A DNA stretch of 64,000 bases from positions 287,205 to 351,204 of the forward strand of contig NZ_JACESB010000001.1 in assembly GCF_013912005.1 (NCBI RefSeq), read 5' to 3'. The DNA is from Brevundimonas sp. GTDB taxonomy: Bacteria > Pseudomonadota > Alphaproteobacteria > Caulobacterales > Caulobacteraceae. Below, piece after piece: positions 8,406 through 18,390 of the stretch. Under the pieces are notes generated by a model. That model made no database searches, was not told the DNA's origin, and was given only the letters and a program-made list of their open reading frames with translations. Made by a program: the position numbers and the translations under genes. Position 1 is the first letter of the stretch; each line of letters starts with the position of its first letter.

Positions 8406-8782
8406 CGCACCACCTTCAGCGAGAGCCGGTCGACGTAGAGCAGCCGATCGGAGGGGCAGCCCTCGACTTCCGCGGCGCCCACCGCCGCGAGCGGCACGGC
8501 CCTCCCGCGCACCGCGACCCGGCGGCCGTCCCAGTGGCCGGCGGAGCGGACGAACCGGCCTGTCAGATCGACCGGCAGGCAGCTTCCGTCGTCGAGCCGC
8601 AGCCGGCCGCGGGTGGAGCCATCGATGCGCGGCATCTCGAGCCGGCCCCGCAGCCGGCACCAGCCGGCGGCGTCGCAGCCCGAATCGATCCACGGCCGGT
8701 CGAGCCACCCCGTGCGCGTCTGCACGCCCATGCAGCCGGCGGCCCCGACCGCGAGCGCGGCCATGGCCGACGCCGCCCTCAC
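8402..8782 (-). CDS. Small predicted lipoprotein between surE and pcm
   Basis: Not recognised beyond being exported. If it starts at the GTG at 8782, which overlaps the surE stop by four bases (GTGA), it has 126 residues: a short signal sequence with lipobox VGAAGC (Cys near residue 17), then a compact domain containing CRLRGRLEMPRI and HWDGRRVAVRGRAVPL, and several further cysteines (SGCDAAGWCRLRG, GSCLPV, EGCPSD). An ATG at 8764 is an alternative but leaves too short a hydrophobic core. Its stop overlaps the pcm start (ATGA), so surE, this gene and pcm look like one coupled unit. Codon use is like the neighbours. Confidence 0.72.
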   Translation of the reverse strand: MRAASAMAALAVGAAGCMGVQTRTGWLDRPWIDSGCDAAGWCRLRGRLEMPRIDGSTRGRLRLDDGSCLPVDLTGRFVRSAGHWDGRRVAVRGRAVPLAAVGAAEVEGCPSDRLLYVDRLSLKVVR

Positions 8783-9570
8783 GCCGCCGCCCTCGCCTTC
8801 GGCGGCGCGCCGCCCAGCATGCCCTTCAGGTCGTTGACGCTCGGCATGTGGGTCAGGTCGATGTGCAGCGGCGTCACCGAGATCCGTCCTTCGTCCATGG
8901 CGCGCAGGTCGGTGCCGTCGGCGTGCTCCTGCTTCTCCCCGCGGAAACTCATCCAGTAGTAGTCCCGGCCGCGTAGATCGGTGCGCCGCACCGCGTGCAT
9001 CTCGCCGATGTCGCGGAAGCCCTGGCGGGTGACCTCCACCTCCCGGACCAGCGCCGGCGGCAGGGCCGGGAAGTTGACGTTCATCACCACCCCCGCCTGC
9101 CACGGCTGCTCCAGCAGCCGCTCGACGATGCCCGGCGCGAAGGCCTCCGCCGTCTCCCAGTGCGCCCGCACCTCGTCATGGAAGCGCTCGAGGCTCTGGC
9201 TGAGGGCGATCGAGCGGATGCCGAAGGCCATGCCCTGCAACGCCCCGGCCACCGTCCCCGAATAGGAGCAGTCCTCACCGACGTTGTGGCCGCGGTTGAC
9301 GCCCGACAACACCAGGTCCGGCTTGTCCGGCATCAGGTCGTTGACCGCCAGCACGACGCAGTCGGTCGGCGTCCCCGTGACGGCGAAGCGCTTGTCGCCG
9401 AGCCGGTTGACGCGCAGCGGCTCGGTCAGGGTGACGCCCCGCCCCTTGCCCGACTGCTCCACCTGGGGCGCGCAGATCCACACGTCGTCCGAGAGGCTGC
9501 GGGCGATCCGCTCAAGACAGGCCAGCCCCTCGGCCTCGATTCCGTCGTCGTTGGTCAGCAGAATTCGCAT
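8779..9570 (-). CDS. surE: 5'/3'-nucleotidase SurE
   Basis: A 263-residue metal-dependent phosphatase acting on nucleoside monophosphates. The N-terminal MRILLTNDDGIEAEGL carries the NDDG metal-binding motif. The conserved loops SGKGRGVTL, GTPTDCV, LSGVNRGHNVGEDCSYSGTVAGAL (SGxNxGxN...YSGTVgaA) and NVNFP are all present, so the active site looks complete. Length is typical. It is the first gene of the surE-lipoprotein-pcm-nlpD group, 71 bases downstream of serS on the same strand. Confidence 0.97.
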   Translation of the reverse strand: MRILLTNDDGIEAEGLACLERIARSLSDDVWICAPQVEQSGKGRGVTLTEPLRVNRLGDKRFAVTGTPTDCVVLAVNDLMPDKPDLVLSGVNRGHNVGEDCSYSGTVAGALQGMAFGIRSIALSQSLERFHDEVRAHWETAEAFAPGIVERLLEQPWQAGVVMNVNFPALPPALVREVEVTRQGFRDIGEMHAVRRTDLRGRDYYWMSFRGEKQEHADGTDLRAMDEGRISVTPLHIDLTHMPSVNDLKGMLGGAPPKARAAA

Positions 9571-9641
9571 GCCGGTCTGACTAGTCCGAAGCCCGCCGGG
9601 GCGCATCCGAAAAGTTGCCCGCGCGTCGGTCTGCGGTCGGC

Positions 9642-10934
9642 TCAGCCGGCGGCGATCCGCTCGACGCCGCCCATGTAGGGGACCAGCGCGGAAGGCACGC
9701 GGATCGATCCGTCGTCCTGCTGACAGTTCTCCAGGATCGCCACCAGCGTGCGACCGACCGCCAGGCCCGAGCCGTTCAGGGTGTGCACGAACTCGGTCTT
9801 CTTCTCGCCGTCGCGCTTGAAGCGCGCGTCCATGCGCCGCGCCTGGAAGTCCCCGCAGTTCGAGCACGAGCTGATCTCGCGATAGGTGTTCTGCGACGGC
9901 AGCCAGACCTCGAGGTCGTAGGTCTTGCGCGCGCCGAAGCCCATGTCGCCCTTGCACAGCAGCACCTTGCGATAGGGCAGCTCCAGCTTCTGCAGGATGG
10001 CCTCGGCGCAGCCCACCATCCGCTCGTGTTCGGCCTCGGAGTCCTCCGGCCGGGCGATCGAGACCAGCTCGACCTTGTAGAACTGGTGCTGACGAATGAG
10101 GCCCCGGGTGTCCCGGCCGGCGGATCCCGCCTCGGCGCGGAAGCAGGCGGTCAGCGCCGTCAGCCGGATCGGCGTCTTCAGTTCGCTCTCGGGCAGCTGC
10201 TGGCCCATCACCGTCGCGGTCAGCGACACCTCGGCGGTGGGAATCAGCCACCGGCCGTCGGTCGTGCGGAACAGATCGTCGGCGAACTTCGGAAGCTTGT
10301 CGGTGCCGTAGGCCGCGGCGTCATTGACCAGAAGGGGCGGATTGACCTCGAGATAGCCATGCTCGCCGGTCTGCACGTCCAGCATGAACTGGCCGATGGC
10401 CCGCTCCAGCCGCGCCAGCCCGCCCTTCAGCACGGCGAAGCGCGCGCCCGACATGCGCGCCGCCGCCTCAAAGTCCAGCAGCCCCAGCGCCTCGCCGAGG
10501 TCGGCGTGATCCTTGGCCGGCCCGCCTTCGCGGGGCGTTCCCCAGCGGCTGACCTCGACGTTGCCGCTTTCGTCCTCGCCGTCCGGCACGTCGTCCGCCG
10601 CCAGGTTCTTCTGCGCCGCCAGCAGGTCGCGCAGCTTCGCCCCGACCTCCCGCTCCGTCTCCTCGGCGGCGGCGATCTCGCCCTTCAGGCTCTCCACCTC
10701 GGCCTTCAGCCGCTCGGCCTCGGCCATGTCCTTCTTCGCCATGGCCGCGCCGATGGCCTTGGACGCGGCGTTCCGTTTCGCCAGCCCCTCCTGCCCCGCC
10801 GTCTGCGCCGCACGCAGCTCGCGATCCAGTTTCAGCAGCTCGTCGACGATCGCCCGCGCGTCCTCCACCCCGCGCGACGACCACCCGGCGACGAAGGCGT
10901 CGGGATTGTCACGGATGGCGCGGATGTCGTGCAT
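9642..10934 (-). CDS. serS: Seryl-tRNA synthetase
   Basis: A 430-residue class II aminoacyl-tRNA synthetase. It starts [18 protein letters not shown], followed by the long antiparallel coiled-coil arm (about residues 30 to 110, rich in E/K/A), which binds the long variable arm of tRNA-Ser. The catalytic core shows motif 2 ([30 protein letters not shown]) and motif 3 ([17 protein letters not shown]). The GTEK-type region appears as PTAEVSLTA. The longer ORF from 11036 is non-coding upstream sequence; the ATG at 10934 fits the family N-terminus. Confidence 0.97.
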   Translation of the reverse strand: MHDIRAIRDNPDAFVAGWSSRGVEDARAIVDELLKLDRELRAAQTAGQEGLAKRNAASKAIGAAMAKKDMAEAERLKAEVESLKGEIAAAEETEREVGAKLRDLLAAQKNLAADDVPDGEDESGNVEVSRWGTPREGGPAKDHADLGEALGLLDFEAAARMSGARFAVLKGGLARLERAIGQFMLDVQTGEHGYLEVNPPLLVNDAAAYGTDKLPKFADDLFRTTDGRWLIPTAEVSLTATVMGQQLPESELKTPIRLTALTACFRAEAGSAGRDTRGLIRQHQFYKVELVSIARPEDSEAEHERMVGCAEAILQKLELPYRKVLLCKGDMGFGARKTYDLEVWLPSQNTYREISSCSNCGDFQARRMDARFKRDGEKKTEFVHTLNGSGLAVGRTLVAILENCQQDDGSIRVPSALVPYMGGVERIAAG

Positions 10935-11141
10935 GGCAGGTCTCCCGGGAAGGAAGCGACCTCCTAGCCCCCGCCGGGGTTTCCGCCAACCCGCCGGGCG
11001 TCGCCGTTGCGTCCCCCGGACCGGATCTTCCCGCACGCCGGCGCCCGAAGCGGCGAACAGACGCGGCCGCCGTCACAAATCCCTGATGACCGCGGGGAGC
11101 CGGCAGGTTCATAACCGCCGCCGCATCCGGGATACGACGCC

Positions 11142-12551
11142 ATGCTCTTCGACCGCCGCCGCCTGCTCTCCGCGGGCCCCGCCGCCCTCGCCTTCACCGG
11201 CCTCGCGCGTCACGCCGCCGCCCAGGCCGCCGGCGAGGAGACCTACGTCAACGAGGTGCACGGTTACGGCCCTCTCGTCCGCGACCCGAACCGCCTGCTC
11301 GACCTGCCGGAGGGCTTCACCTACCAGGTCATCTCCCAGAGCGGCGACACCATGGACGACGGCCTGTTCGTGCCGGGGCAGCCGGACGGCATGGGCTGCT
11401 TCGACCTCGGCGACGGCAAGGTCGCCCTGGTCCGCAATCACGAGCTCAAGGGCTCCAGCGCCCTGCACCGCAATCTGGGTCCCGGCGGCCTGCACCAGGA
11501 GCGGATCAGTCTGCTCGACCCGGCGAAGGCCTACGACACCTACAAGGACGGCCGCCCCCTGCCCGGCGGCACGACCACCCTTGTCTATGACCTGAACGCC
11601 CGCCGCACCGTGCGCGAACACCTGTCGCTGGCCGGCACCTCGACCAACTGCTGCGGCGGCCACACCCCCTGGGGCAGCTGGCTGAGCTGCGAGGAGACCG
11701 AGCAGACCCCCGCTGATTCGGACGTCACCCGGGCGCACGGCTTCGTGTTTGAAGTGCCGGCCCGGGCCACGGGCCTCGTGGATCCCGTTCCCCTGAAGGC
11801 CATGGGCCGGTTCGATCACGAGGCCGTCTGCATCGATCCGCGCAACGGCGTCGCCTATCTGACCGAGGACAAGAACGACGGCCTGTTCTACCGCTTCATC
11901 CCGACGACGCCGGGTCGGCTCGCCGAGGGCGGCCGACTGCAGGCCATGGCGTGGCGCGGCGCCCCGGGCGCCGACACCCGCAACCAGGAGGCCCGCGCCT
12001 GGGCCGTCGGCGACTGGCGCGAGGTCGTCTGGATCGACGTTGAGGACGTCGAGTCGCCGAACGGCGACCTGCGGCAGCGCGGCCACGCCGACGGCGCAGC
12101 CCTTGTCGCCCGCGGCGAAGGGATCTTCTGGGGCGACGGCGAGCTGTACCTGACCGCCACCTCGGGCGGCCCGCTGCGGCGCGGCCAGATCCTGCGCTAC
12201 ATCCCGTCTCCCGACGAGGGCCGGACCGGCGAGGACCGCCGCCCCGGTCGGCTGCAGCTGTTCGTCGAGAGCGCCGACGAGAAGACCCTCAACATGGGCG
12301 ACAATCTCACCCTCGCGCCCTGGGGGCATCTCGTGGTGTGCGAGGACAACTACTCCGAGGACATCCGCAACCACCTCAAGGGCGTCACCCCGGACGGCAA
12401 GGTCTATACGATCGGCCGCAACGTCTTCACCGGCAACAGCGAGTTCGCCGGCGCGGTGTTCTCGCCCGACGGCGAGGTCCTGTTCGTCAACATCATGTAC
12501 CCGGGCATGACGCTGGCGATCAGAGGCCCCTGGACCTCGGTCCGGATATGA
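11142..12551 (+). CDS. PhoX-family (DUF839) secreted phosphatase-like protein
   Basis: A 469-residue exported protein. A Tat-type N-terminus ([18 protein letters not shown]) ends in AAAQA, suggesting folded export with cofactors. The mature protein matches the PhoX/DUF839 family: a beta-propeller that in studied members binds Ca2+ and Fe3+ and hydrolyses phosphoesters. Conserved stretches include [50 protein letters not shown] and VCEDN. It stands alone, divergent from serS across 207 bases, and its 3' end overlaps the convergent ctaA by 32 bases. Substrate and regulation are unknown; I saw no clear Pho box upstream. Confidence 0.85.
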   Translation: MLFDRRRLLSAGPAALAFTGLARHAAAQAAGEETYVNEVHGYGPLVRDPNRLLDLPEGFTYQVISQSGDTMDDGLFVPGQPDGMGCFDLGDGKVALVRNHELKGSSALHRNLGPGGLHQERISLLDPAKAYDTYKDGRPLPGGTTTLVYDLNARRTVREHLSLAGTSTNCCGGHTPWGSWLSCEETEQTPADSDVTRAHGFVFEVPARATGLVDPVPLKAMGRFDHEAVCIDPRNGVAYLTEDKNDGLFYRFIPTTPGRLAEGGRLQAMAWRGAPGADTRNQEARAWAVGDWREVVWIDVEDVESPNGDLRQRGHADGAALVARGEGIFWGDGELYLTATSGGPLRRGQILRYIPSPDEGRTGEDRRPGRLQLFVESADEKTLNMGDNLTLAPWGHLVVCEDNYSEDIRNHLKGVTPDGKVYTIGRNVFTGNSEFAGAVFSPDGEVLFVNIMYPGMTLAIRGPWTSVRI

Positions 12552-13587
12552 ACAGCCGCGGCTGCGACCGGCGGACCAGCCACAGGTTCACCGTCGCCGC
12601 CGCCAGCACCAGCGCCGCCCCCGCCTGGTGCAGCGCGCCCAGCCACAGCGGCACGGCGTGCATCAGGGTGACGACGCCCAGGGCCGCCTGCAGCCACAGG
12701 GCCGCGGCGAGAACGAAGGCGGAGGCGCCCAGGCCCTCGGCCAGCCGCCAGCGCCACGCCTGCACTGCATAGGCCGTCCCGGCCGCGAGCAGCACATAGG
12801 CCCAGACCCGGTGGTTGAACTGCACCAACGCCTGGTCGTGCAGGAAGGCCACCGCGCCCCGGCCCCAGTCGACCGGCGGGAAGACGGCGCCGTTCATCAG
12901 CGGCCAGTCGGTGTAGACGAAGCCCGCCTTGGCCCCGGCCACCAGCCCGCCCAGCAGGCACTGCAGGAACACCGCCCCGAGCATCAGGGCCGCGCCCCGG
13001 CTCCAGCCGGCGGGCGAGCGCGAGGTCTCCTCGCCGTTCCACGCCTCCAGCCCGGTCCAGATCAGGCCGGCGAAAATCAGGAAGGCGAGGCCCAGGTGCA
13101 CGGTCAGCCGCTCGGGCGCCACGTCGACCCTCTCGGACAGGCCGCTGGACACCATCCACCAGCCGATCAGCCCCTGCAGGCCGCCCAGTCCCAGCAGCAC
13201 CACGCACCGCGCCACCAGCCGCCGCGGGACGCGACGCATCAGCAGCAGGACGGCGAAGGGCGCGGCGAAGGCCAGGCCGATCAGCCGGCCGAGGAACCGG
13301 TGCGCCCACTCCCACCAGAAGATGCCCTTGAACTCGGCCAGGGTCATGCCGGCGTTGACCTCCCGGTACTGCGGGATCTCGCGATACTTCGCGAACGCCT
13401 CGTTCCAGTCGGCGGCGTTCATCGGCGGCAGGGCGCCCATGATCGGCTTCCATTCGGTGATCGACAGGCCCGAGCCGGTCAGCCGGGTGACCCCGCCGAC
13501 CACCACCATGGCGAACACCAGCGCCGCTACGGTCCACAGCCAGATCGCCGTGGTCCGGCTCCGATCGCCCCCGCCAATACGCTTCAT
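12520..13587 (-). CDS. ctaA: Haem A synthase (COX15/CtaA family)
   Basis: A 355-residue eight-helix membrane protein that oxidises the C8 methyl of haem O to give haem A for cytochrome aa3 oxidase. Motifs are [28 protein letters not shown] near the N-terminus, [14 protein letters not shown] (haem-ligand His), [30 protein letters not shown] and [22 protein letters not shown], giving the four histidines in their expected helices. The ATG at 13587 fits; the ORF upstream of it is shadow. The last 32 bases lie under the end of the convergent PhoX gene, so no separate terminator is available. Confidence 0.95.
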   Translation of the reverse strand: MKRIGGGDRSRTTAIWLWTVAALVFAMVVVGGVTRLTGSGLSITEWKPIMGALPPMNAADWNEAFAKYREIPQYREVNAGMTLAEFKGIFWWEWAHRFLGRLIGLAFAAPFAVLLLMRRVPRRLVARCVVLLGLGGLQGLIGWWMVSSGLSERVDVAPERLTVHLGLAFLIFAGLIWTGLEAWNGEETSRSPAGWSRGAALMLGAVFLQCLLGGLVAGAKAGFVYTDWPLMNGAVFPPVDWGRGAVAFLHDQALVQFNHRVWAYVLLAAGTAYAVQAWRWRLAEGLGASAFVLAAALWLQAALGVVTLMHAVPLWLGALHQAGAALVLAAATVNLWLVRRSQPRLFISGPRSRGL

Positions 13588-13721
13588 TCGACGCCCGCCG
13601 CTCCGCTCGCTAGAGTGCCGGCGCGCCTCTGGTCGCGCTTCGGCCCGAGCGGTATGCCCGCCGACGACGGCGAGATCGAGTCGCTTTTCGGCGTCCCTTC
13701 GCCGCAAGTCTGGAGAGCCGG

Positions 13722-13973
13722 GTGCAGTACGCCGACATCGCCATCGCCGTCCTTGGAGCCTTTGTTCTGGCCTGGGCCGCCGACGCCCTCACCGGCCGCC
13801 GGGGTCTGTTCGCCGCCTCGCTGGTGTCCGGCGTCGGAGCCATCGCCGGCTGGTTCCTGGCGGTGCGCGTCTTCGCCGTCTCGACCATGGACCAGTGGGA
13901 CTGGCTGCTCTGGTCGCTCGCGGCCTCGGTCATCGCCCTGGTCGCCTTCTTCCTGTTCCGGAGCAAGCGCTGA
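13722..13973 (+). CDS. Small membrane protein, three helices
   Basis: An 83-residue hydrophobic protein starting at a GTG (13722) with GGAGAG eight bases upstream. It contains three probable membrane helices ([63 protein letters not shown]) and ends in the basic sequence RSKR. I do not recognise a named function; the size and layout resemble small alphaproteobacterial membrane proteins of the transglycosylase-associated type, but the match is weak. The stop overlaps the start of the DUF2842 gene by one base (TGATG), so the two are co-translated. It is divergent from ctaA. Confidence 0.72.
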   Translation: MQYADIAIAVLGAFVLAWAADALTGRRGLFAASLVSGVGAIAGWFLAVRVFAVSTMDQWDWLLWSLAASVIALVAFFLFRSKR

Positions 13974-14173
13974 TGGGACCCCGCGCGCGCCGCTTCGTGG
14001 CCATGCTCGGAGTCCTGGCCTTCCTCGTGTTCTGGATCTGGGGCGCCATCGCCCTGCGCGGCGTCCTGCCGCCGGGTCCGCTGATCGACCTGCTGGTCTT
14101 CGCCGTGGCCGGAATCGGCTGGGGCGTGCCGCTCTACCCGCTGTTTCGCTGGGCCGAGAAGGGCGGGAAGTAG
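13973..14173 (+). CDS. DUF2842 small membrane protein
   Basis: A 66-residue protein starting [23 protein letters not shown], with a second helix (LIDLLVFAVAGIGWGVPLYPLFRW). Two helices, an R-rich N-terminus and the closing GxxWxxPxxPLxRW pattern match DUF2842, a small alphaproteobacterial family of unknown role. The ATG at 13973 uses the last base of the preceding stop codon. The gene ends 19 bases before the 3' end of the convergent tRNA-Pro gene. Confidence 0.75.
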   Translation: MGPRARRFVAMLGVLAFLVFWIWGAIALRGVLPPGPLIDLLVFAVAGIGWGVPLYPLFRWAEKGGK

Positions 14174-14192
14174 GCGGGGTCCAAGGGAGGAA

Positions 14193-14269
<77 letters not shown>

Positions 14270-14279
14270 AGAGGCGCTC

Positions 14280-14307
14280 CCTATAGACGGCCTCGGCGCC
14301 GTCGCAA
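14280..14307 (-). promoter_or_regulatory. Possible sigma-70 promoter for tRNA-Pro
   Basis: On the minus strand upstream of the tRNA, TTGCGA (complement of 14302-14307) and TATAGG (complement of 14280-14285) are separated by 16 bases. The second hexamer lies 10 bases before the mature tRNA 5' end. A 6-bp inverted repeat (GACGGC/GCCGTC) lies in the spacer. Assignment is by eye only. Confidence 0.35.
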
Positions 14308-14324
14308 ACCCAAAAAAGCGGCCG

Positions 14325-14747
14325 TCAGGCGCTTCGCGACAGCACCGCCTCAAGCCGCGCCCGCGCGCCCTCCAGCTCGGCGAGGACCTGCCGCAGCCGC
14401 ACGGTCGGAGCCGCCGGCGCCGGGGGCGGCGGCGGGGGAGCAGACTCGCCCTCCGGCTCGAAGGCGACCCGGCCCTCGGGATCGCCCCAGGCCGCGATTC
14501 GCCGGAGCCCCTGCTCCCGGTGCAGCCGCTGCACGCCCTTGATGGTCAGGCCCTCGTCGTGCAGCAGCCGGCGCACCGCCTTGAGCAGGACGATGTCCTG
14601 GGGGCGGTAGAAGCGTCGGCCGCCTGCCCGCTTCAGCGGCGACACGAAGGTGAACTTGGTCTCCCAGAAGCGCAGCACGTGCTGCGGCGCCCCGACCTCC
14701 TCGGCCGCCTCGGAAATGGTGCGGAAGGCGTTCGGGCTCTTGGCCAC
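14325..14747 (-). CDS. MerR-family transcriptional regulator
   Basis: A 140-residue protein. The N-terminal winged helix FRTISEAAEEVGAPQHVLRFWETKF followed by RAGGRRFYRPQDIVLLKAVRRLLHDEGLTIKGVQRL is a clear MerR DNA-binding domain of the CueR/HmrR-like size. A proline-rich linker (about ten prolines) leads to a short predicted coiled coil (VRLRQVLAELEGARARLEAVL) for dimerisation. No C-terminal cysteine pair is present, so it is not a metal sensor of the usual kind. It follows ihfA after two bases, a pairing common in alphaproteobacteria, so co-transcription is likely. Ligand unknown. Confidence 0.92.
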   Translation of the reverse strand: MAKSPNAFRTISEAAEEVGAPQHVLRFWETKFTFVSPLKRAGGRRFYRPQDIVLLKAVRRLLHDEGLTIKGVQRLHREQGLRRIAAWGDPEGRVAFEPEGESAPPPPPPAPAAPTVRLRQVLAELEGARARLEAVLSRSA

Positions 14748-14749
14748 GG

Positions 14750-15052
14750 TCAGGCGGGGGCGACGGCGTCGTGCACCCGGCCCTTCATGATCTGCGAGGC
14801 CCGGAAGCTGATCACCCGGCGCGGGTGGATGGCCGCCGGTTCGCCGGTCTTGGGATTGCGGCCCATGCGCGCCCGCTTCTCGCGGACCTGGAATACGCCG
14901 AAGCCGGACAGCTTCACCGTCTCGCCGCGTTCAAGGGACTCCACGATGAGCTCGAGCGTGCGTTCGACCAGCATCGAGCATTCCTGTCGCGACAGCCCCA
15001 CCTCTTCGTGGACGGCCTCGCACAGGTCCGCGCGGGTCAGAGTCTGCGCCAC
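14750..15052 (-). CDS. ihfA: Integration host factor subunit alpha
   Basis: A 100-residue DNA-bending protein of the HU/IHF family. TLTRADLCEAVHEEVGLSRQECSMLVE, LSGFGVFQVREKRARMGRNPKTGE and PRRVISFRASQIMKGRV match IHF alpha, including the GRNPKTGE arm with the intercalating proline. It forms a heterodimer with IhfB and bends DNA in replication, recombination and sigma-54 promoters. The gene sits downstream of fabH on the same strand, 73 bases apart. Confidence 0.96.
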   Translation of the reverse strand: MAQTLTRADLCEAVHEEVGLSRQECSMLVERTLELIVESLERGETVKLSGFGVFQVREKRARMGRNPKTGEPAAIHPRRVISFRASQIMKGRVHDAVAPA

Positions 15053-15125
15053 CGCTGTCTCCCCTCAGTGCTCAGTGGCGGACATAAAAGGCCAGCCACG
15101 TTGAAATGGAAAGGCGAATTGCGTT

Positions 15126-16103
15126 TCAGAGGCGAAACGCGCACGCCCCCCAGGTCAGCCCGCCGCCCATCGCCTCGACCAGCACCAGGTCGCCGCGCCG
15201 GATGCGCCCGTCCTGGACAGCCGCGTCGAGGGCCAAGGGAATCGAGGCGGCGGAGGTGTTGGCGTGGGTCGCCACCGTCGAGATCACCTTGTTCTCGTCC
15301 AGGCCCAGCCGCTCGCCCACGCCGCGGATGATGCGCTGGTTGGCCTGGTGCGGCACAAACCAGTCGACATCCTCGATCGTGATGCCCGAGGCCTCGCAGG
15401 CGGCGGTGATCGCCTCGGCGATGTTGACCACGGCGTGGCGGAACACCTGGTTGCCGGCCATGCGCAGGTGGCCGACCGAGCCGGTCGTCGCCGGCCCGCC
15501 GTCCACGTACAGCAGGTCCGTCTTGCCGCCGTCACACCGCAGGGCGAAGCCGAGGAGGCCGCGGTCCGCCTTGGTCCCCTCCCCCTCCTGCGGCTCGAGC
15601 ACGACCGCCCCGGCGCCGTCGCCGAACAGCACGCAGGTCGACCGGTCGGTCCAGTCCATCAGGCGCGTCATCTCCTCGGCCCCGATCACCAGGGCGCAGC
15701 GGGAAATGCCGCGGGCGACGAAGCCGTCGGCGACGCTCAGCGCATAGACGAAGCCCGAGCACACCGCCTGGACGTCGAAGGCCGGGCAGACCGGAACGCC
15801 CAGCTTGCGTTGGACGATCGAGGCCGTGGCCGGGAAGGTCATGTCGGGTGTGGTGGTCGCCACGACGATCAGGTCGACCTCCTCCGGCGTCCGGCCGGCG
15901 TCCGCCAGCGCCCGCCGCGCGGCCGCGACGGCGAGATCGCTGGTCGGCTCGTCGTCCCGCGCCTTGTGCCGCTGCCGGATGCCGGTGCGCTCGACGATCC
16001 ACTCGTCGGAGGTGTCGACGATCTTCGCCAGATCGGCGTTGGTGACCACCTGTTCCGGCAGGTAGGAGCCGACGCCGGTGACGGCGCTGCGGGTGACGCT
16101 CAC
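15126..16103 (-). CDS. fabH: Beta-ketoacyl-ACP synthase III
   Basis: A 325-residue enzyme that condenses acetyl-CoA with malonyl-ACP to start fatty-acid synthesis. Active-site residues are visible: the cysteine in [14 protein letters not shown], the histidine in [12 protein letters not shown] and the asparagine in [16 protein letters not shown]. The N-terminal [13 protein letters not shown] and [14 protein letters not shown] are family signatures. The start overlaps the plsX stop by four bases (ATGA), the usual plsX-fabH pair. Confidence 0.97.
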   Translation of the reverse strand: MSVTRSAVTGVGSYLPEQVVTNADLAKIVDTSDEWIVERTGIRQRHKARDDEPTSDLAVAAARRALADAGRTPEEVDLIVVATTTPDMTFPATASIVQRKLGVPVCPAFDVQAVCSGFVYALSVADGFVARGISRCALVIGAEEMTRLMDWTDRSTCVLFGDGAGAVVLEPQEGEGTKADRGLLGFALRCDGGKTDLLYVDGGPATTGSVGHLRMAGNQVFRHAVVNIAEAITAACEASGITIEDVDWFVPHQANQRIIRGVGERLGLDENKVISTVATHANTSAASIPLALDAAVQDGRIRRGDLVLVEAMGGGLTWGACAFRL

Positions 16104-17179
16104 TGGGAAGTCTCCTGGGCCGGATCCGAAGGCGCGGCCGGCGGCTGTTCAAGCACGGCCGTCAGGCGGTTCAGGCTGTGACCCACCTTGGCCAGATAGT
16201 CGCTGCGGGCCAGTTCGACGGCGATGCGGATGGCGTTGCCGAAGCCGCGCGCGTCGGCGCCGCCGTGGCTCTTCACCACGATGCCGTTCAGGCCGAGCAA
16301 GGGTCCGCCGTTGATCGCGCCGGGATCGATGCGCTGCTGCATCCGGCGCAAGGCCGGGAGGGCCAGCAGGGCGCCGGCCTTCGCGAGAGGGCCCGAGGTC
16401 AACGCCTGCTTCAGCAAGGCCGAGATGAATCGCGCCACCCCCTCCGCCGTCTTCAGGGCGATGTTGCCGGTGAAGCCGTCGGTGACGACCACGTCGACGG
16501 TGCCGCGAGCGATGTCGGTGCCCTCGACGAAGCCGCGATAGTCGAGGCCGAAGCCGCCTTCGCGCAGGATTCGCGCGGCCTCGCGCACCTCCTCGTGGCC
16601 CTTCATGTCCTCGGAGCCGACGTTGAGCAGGCCGATGGTCGGACGTTCGACTCCGTGCACCGCCTGGTGGAAGGCCTCGCCCATGATGGCGAACTCCACC
16701 AGCTGCTCGGCGTCGCTCTCGATATTGGCGCCGACGTCCAGCACCGCCGTCACCCCGCGCAGGGTGGGCCAGCTGGCCACGATCGCCGGACGCTCCAGCC
16801 CGTGCGCGGACATGCGCAGGATCAGCTTCGAGATGGCCATCAGGGCGCCGGTGTTGCCGGCCGAGACGACCGCGGCCGCCTCCCCCGTCTTCACCGCCTC
16901 GATGGCGTTCCAGAGGCTCGAGCCCTTGCCGCGGCGCATGGCCTGGGCGGGCTTCTCGTCCATGGCGACGGTCTTGTCGGTGTGCCGGATCTCGCAGACC
17001 TCGGGCCCGAGGCCGCACTTCTGGAGCTCGGCGCGCAGCGCGGTCTCGTCGCCGTGGAGGAGGAAGCGAACCCCGTCGCCGCCGTGTTCCTGCCGGTAGT
17101 GGCGGACGCCGCCGACCACCACCGGCGGGCCGTGGTCGCCGCCCATGGCGTCGAGCGATATCAGGACAGGGGAAGGCAA
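16100..17179 (-). CDS. plsX: Phosphate acyltransferase PlsX
   Basis: A 359-residue peripheral membrane enzyme that turns acyl-ACP into acyl-phosphate for phospholipid synthesis. It starts with [18 protein letters not shown], the family signature, with [18 protein letters not shown] and [15 protein letters not shown] further on. The final segment [20 protein letters not shown] is also conserved. It lies between DUF177 (90 bases upstream) and fabH. No rpmF (L32) gene occurs in the 90-base gap, although many bacteria place it there. Confidence 0.97.
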   Translation of the reverse strand: MPSPVLISLDAMGGDHGPPVVVGGVRHYRQEHGGDGVRFLLHGDETALRAELQKCGLGPEVCEIRHTDKTVAMDEKPAQAMRRGKGSSLWNAIEAVKTGEAAAVVSAGNTGALMAISKLILRMSAHGLERPAIVASWPTLRGVTAVLDVGANIESDAEQLVEFAIMGEAFHQAVHGVERPTIGLLNVGSEDMKGHEEVREAARILREGGFGLDYRGFVEGTDIARGTVDVVVTDGFTGNIALKTAEGVARFISALLKQALTSGPLAKAGALLALPALRRMQQRIDPGAINGGPLLGLNGIVVKSHGGADARGFGNAIRIAVELARSDYLAKVGHSLNRLTAVLEQPPAAPSDPAQETSQ

Positions 17180-17269
17180 GCCGTTTCGACTCCGTCGCGC
17201 CGCCGGGCGGCGCTGGTCAGGGGCGACGATAGCGCCGCGTCGGGGGGATGCAACCGGACGGACCCTGCG

Positions 17270-17782
17270 TCAACCTTCGTCGTCGGGGCGCAGCTTGCGC
17301 AGCACGGCGAACGGCGATTCCTCGGCGGGTTCCGGCGGCTGCACGAACTCGGCGCCCGGCTTGCGCGGGAACGGGTCGAGGCGCAGCGCGAGCTGTTCCA
17401 CGGCGTACTGGCCAAGATCGATCTGGCCGTCCTCGATCAGGTCGGGCGTGGAATCGTCGAGGGTGATCACGATCTCGTCGTCGGTCGCCGTCGGCGCCTC
17501 CGCCAGGGACACGGCGAAGGTCTCGTCGATCTCGACGGGGAGCGGCTCCAGCGTCACGCCGCAGATCTGCTCGAGCCGCGCCCGGATGCGTCCGGTCAGG
17601 GACCAGCCGCCGGCCGTCGGCTGCAGGCTCACGTCCGCCTCGAACATGTCCAGAGAGGCGAGATCCAGCGCCCGCGCGATGCGCCGCCGCGCGGCCTCGT
17701 CGGGCCTCAGCACCCGCGTCAGGCCCGCACCGGCCTGGTGCAGGCGGACGGGTTCGCTGTAGGGCAGCTCGGGAGGGGTCAT
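17270..17782 (-). CDS. DUF177 (YceD-like) protein
   Basis: A 170-residue protein of the YceD/DUF177 family, associated in other bacteria and plants with 23S rRNA or ribosome accumulation. The core LTGRIRARLEQICGVTLEPLPVEIDETF contains the family's C.VTLEP.P motif, and the C-terminus has DLGQYAVEQLALRLDPFPRKPGAEF, matching the conserved DLG..V.E.L.L.LP..P. The ATG at 17782 overlaps the stop of the chaperone gene by four bases (ATGA), so the upstream six codons are not used. Location before plsX is conserved. Confidence 0.9.
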   Translation of the reverse strand: MTPPELPYSEPVRLHQAGAGLTRVLRPDEAARRRIARALDLASLDMFEADVSLQPTAGGWSLTGRIRARLEQICGVTLEPLPVEIDETFAVSLAEAPTATDDEIVITLDDSTPDLIEDGQIDLGQYAVEQLALRLDPFPRKPGAEFVQPPEPAEESPFAVLRKLRPDDEG

Positions 17783-18303
17783 TGCGGAAGCTCCGCCCAC
17801 GCCGGGGCGGAAAGCACCGCGGCGAGGGGTTGGTTGGCCAGGCGTTTGCGGCAGTCGAGGGCGTAGGCGGCGAGGACCGGCGCGCCCGGCGCGTCCGCAT
17901 CCTCGAACACATTGCGCGCCAGCGAGGCGCGAAGGGTGTCGGAATCCCCGTCGCGGAGCGGCGACTCCCAGGCGGACATGCGACCGTAGAGGGCTTCCCC
18001 CAGCCGCCGCATCTTCTTGCCGACCGAGATGTCGCCGACGCCCAGCTCGCGCAGCGCGTTGTCGAGGGCGGAGACGTAGACATCGAACAGCTGCTGGCCG
18101 ATCTCCGCCCCGCGCTCGCCCTCGTCGCGGAGCCGCATGGTCAGCAGCAGGACGTGCAGGGTGTAGAGCTCGAAGCGCGCGTCGATCCGGTCGGCCACGC
18201 CCAGCCGGGTGTAGAAGTCCGGCTGCCGGGCCTGGCGCACGGCCTGCTCGTACAGGCTGTCGCCGACGCGTCCGCGGCGGGAGCGGAAGAGATTCTGAAG
18301 CAT
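17779..18303 (-). CDS. Ubiquinol-cytochrome c chaperone (CBP3-like)
   Basis: A 174-residue protein of the Ubiq_cyt_C_chap family, related to mitochondrial CBP3/UQCC1, which assists cytochrome b assembly into the bc1 complex. Typical pieces are LYEQAVRQARQPDFYTRLGVADRIDARFELYTLHVLLLTMRL, DNALRELGVGDISVGKKMRRLGEALYGRM and YALDCRKRLANQP. It starts after an 87-base gap shared with divergent bamE and is co-transcribed with DUF177, an arrangement common in Caulobacterales and Rhizobiales. Confidence 0.9.
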   Translation of the reverse strand: MLQNLFRSRRGRVGDSLYEQAVRQARQPDFYTRLGVADRIDARFELYTLHVLLLTMRLRDEGERGAEIGQQLFDVYVSALDNALRELGVGDISVGKKMRRLGEALYGRMSAWESPLRDGDSDTLRASLARNVFEDADAPGAPVLAAYALDCRKRLANQPLAAVLSAPAWAELPQ

Positions 18304-18390
18304 GACTGTCGGCCCCTTTTCCGCCGCGGCGTTGAACTAAGGCGCAGGTCCGGCTAGGTCAAAGACCTTGTTTCTCCCGCAGGCGCGCCC

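Noticed and set aside
17180-17269. rpmF (ribosomal protein L32) expected before plsX
   Set aside because: The gap is 90 bases with no CxxC zinc motif in any frame.
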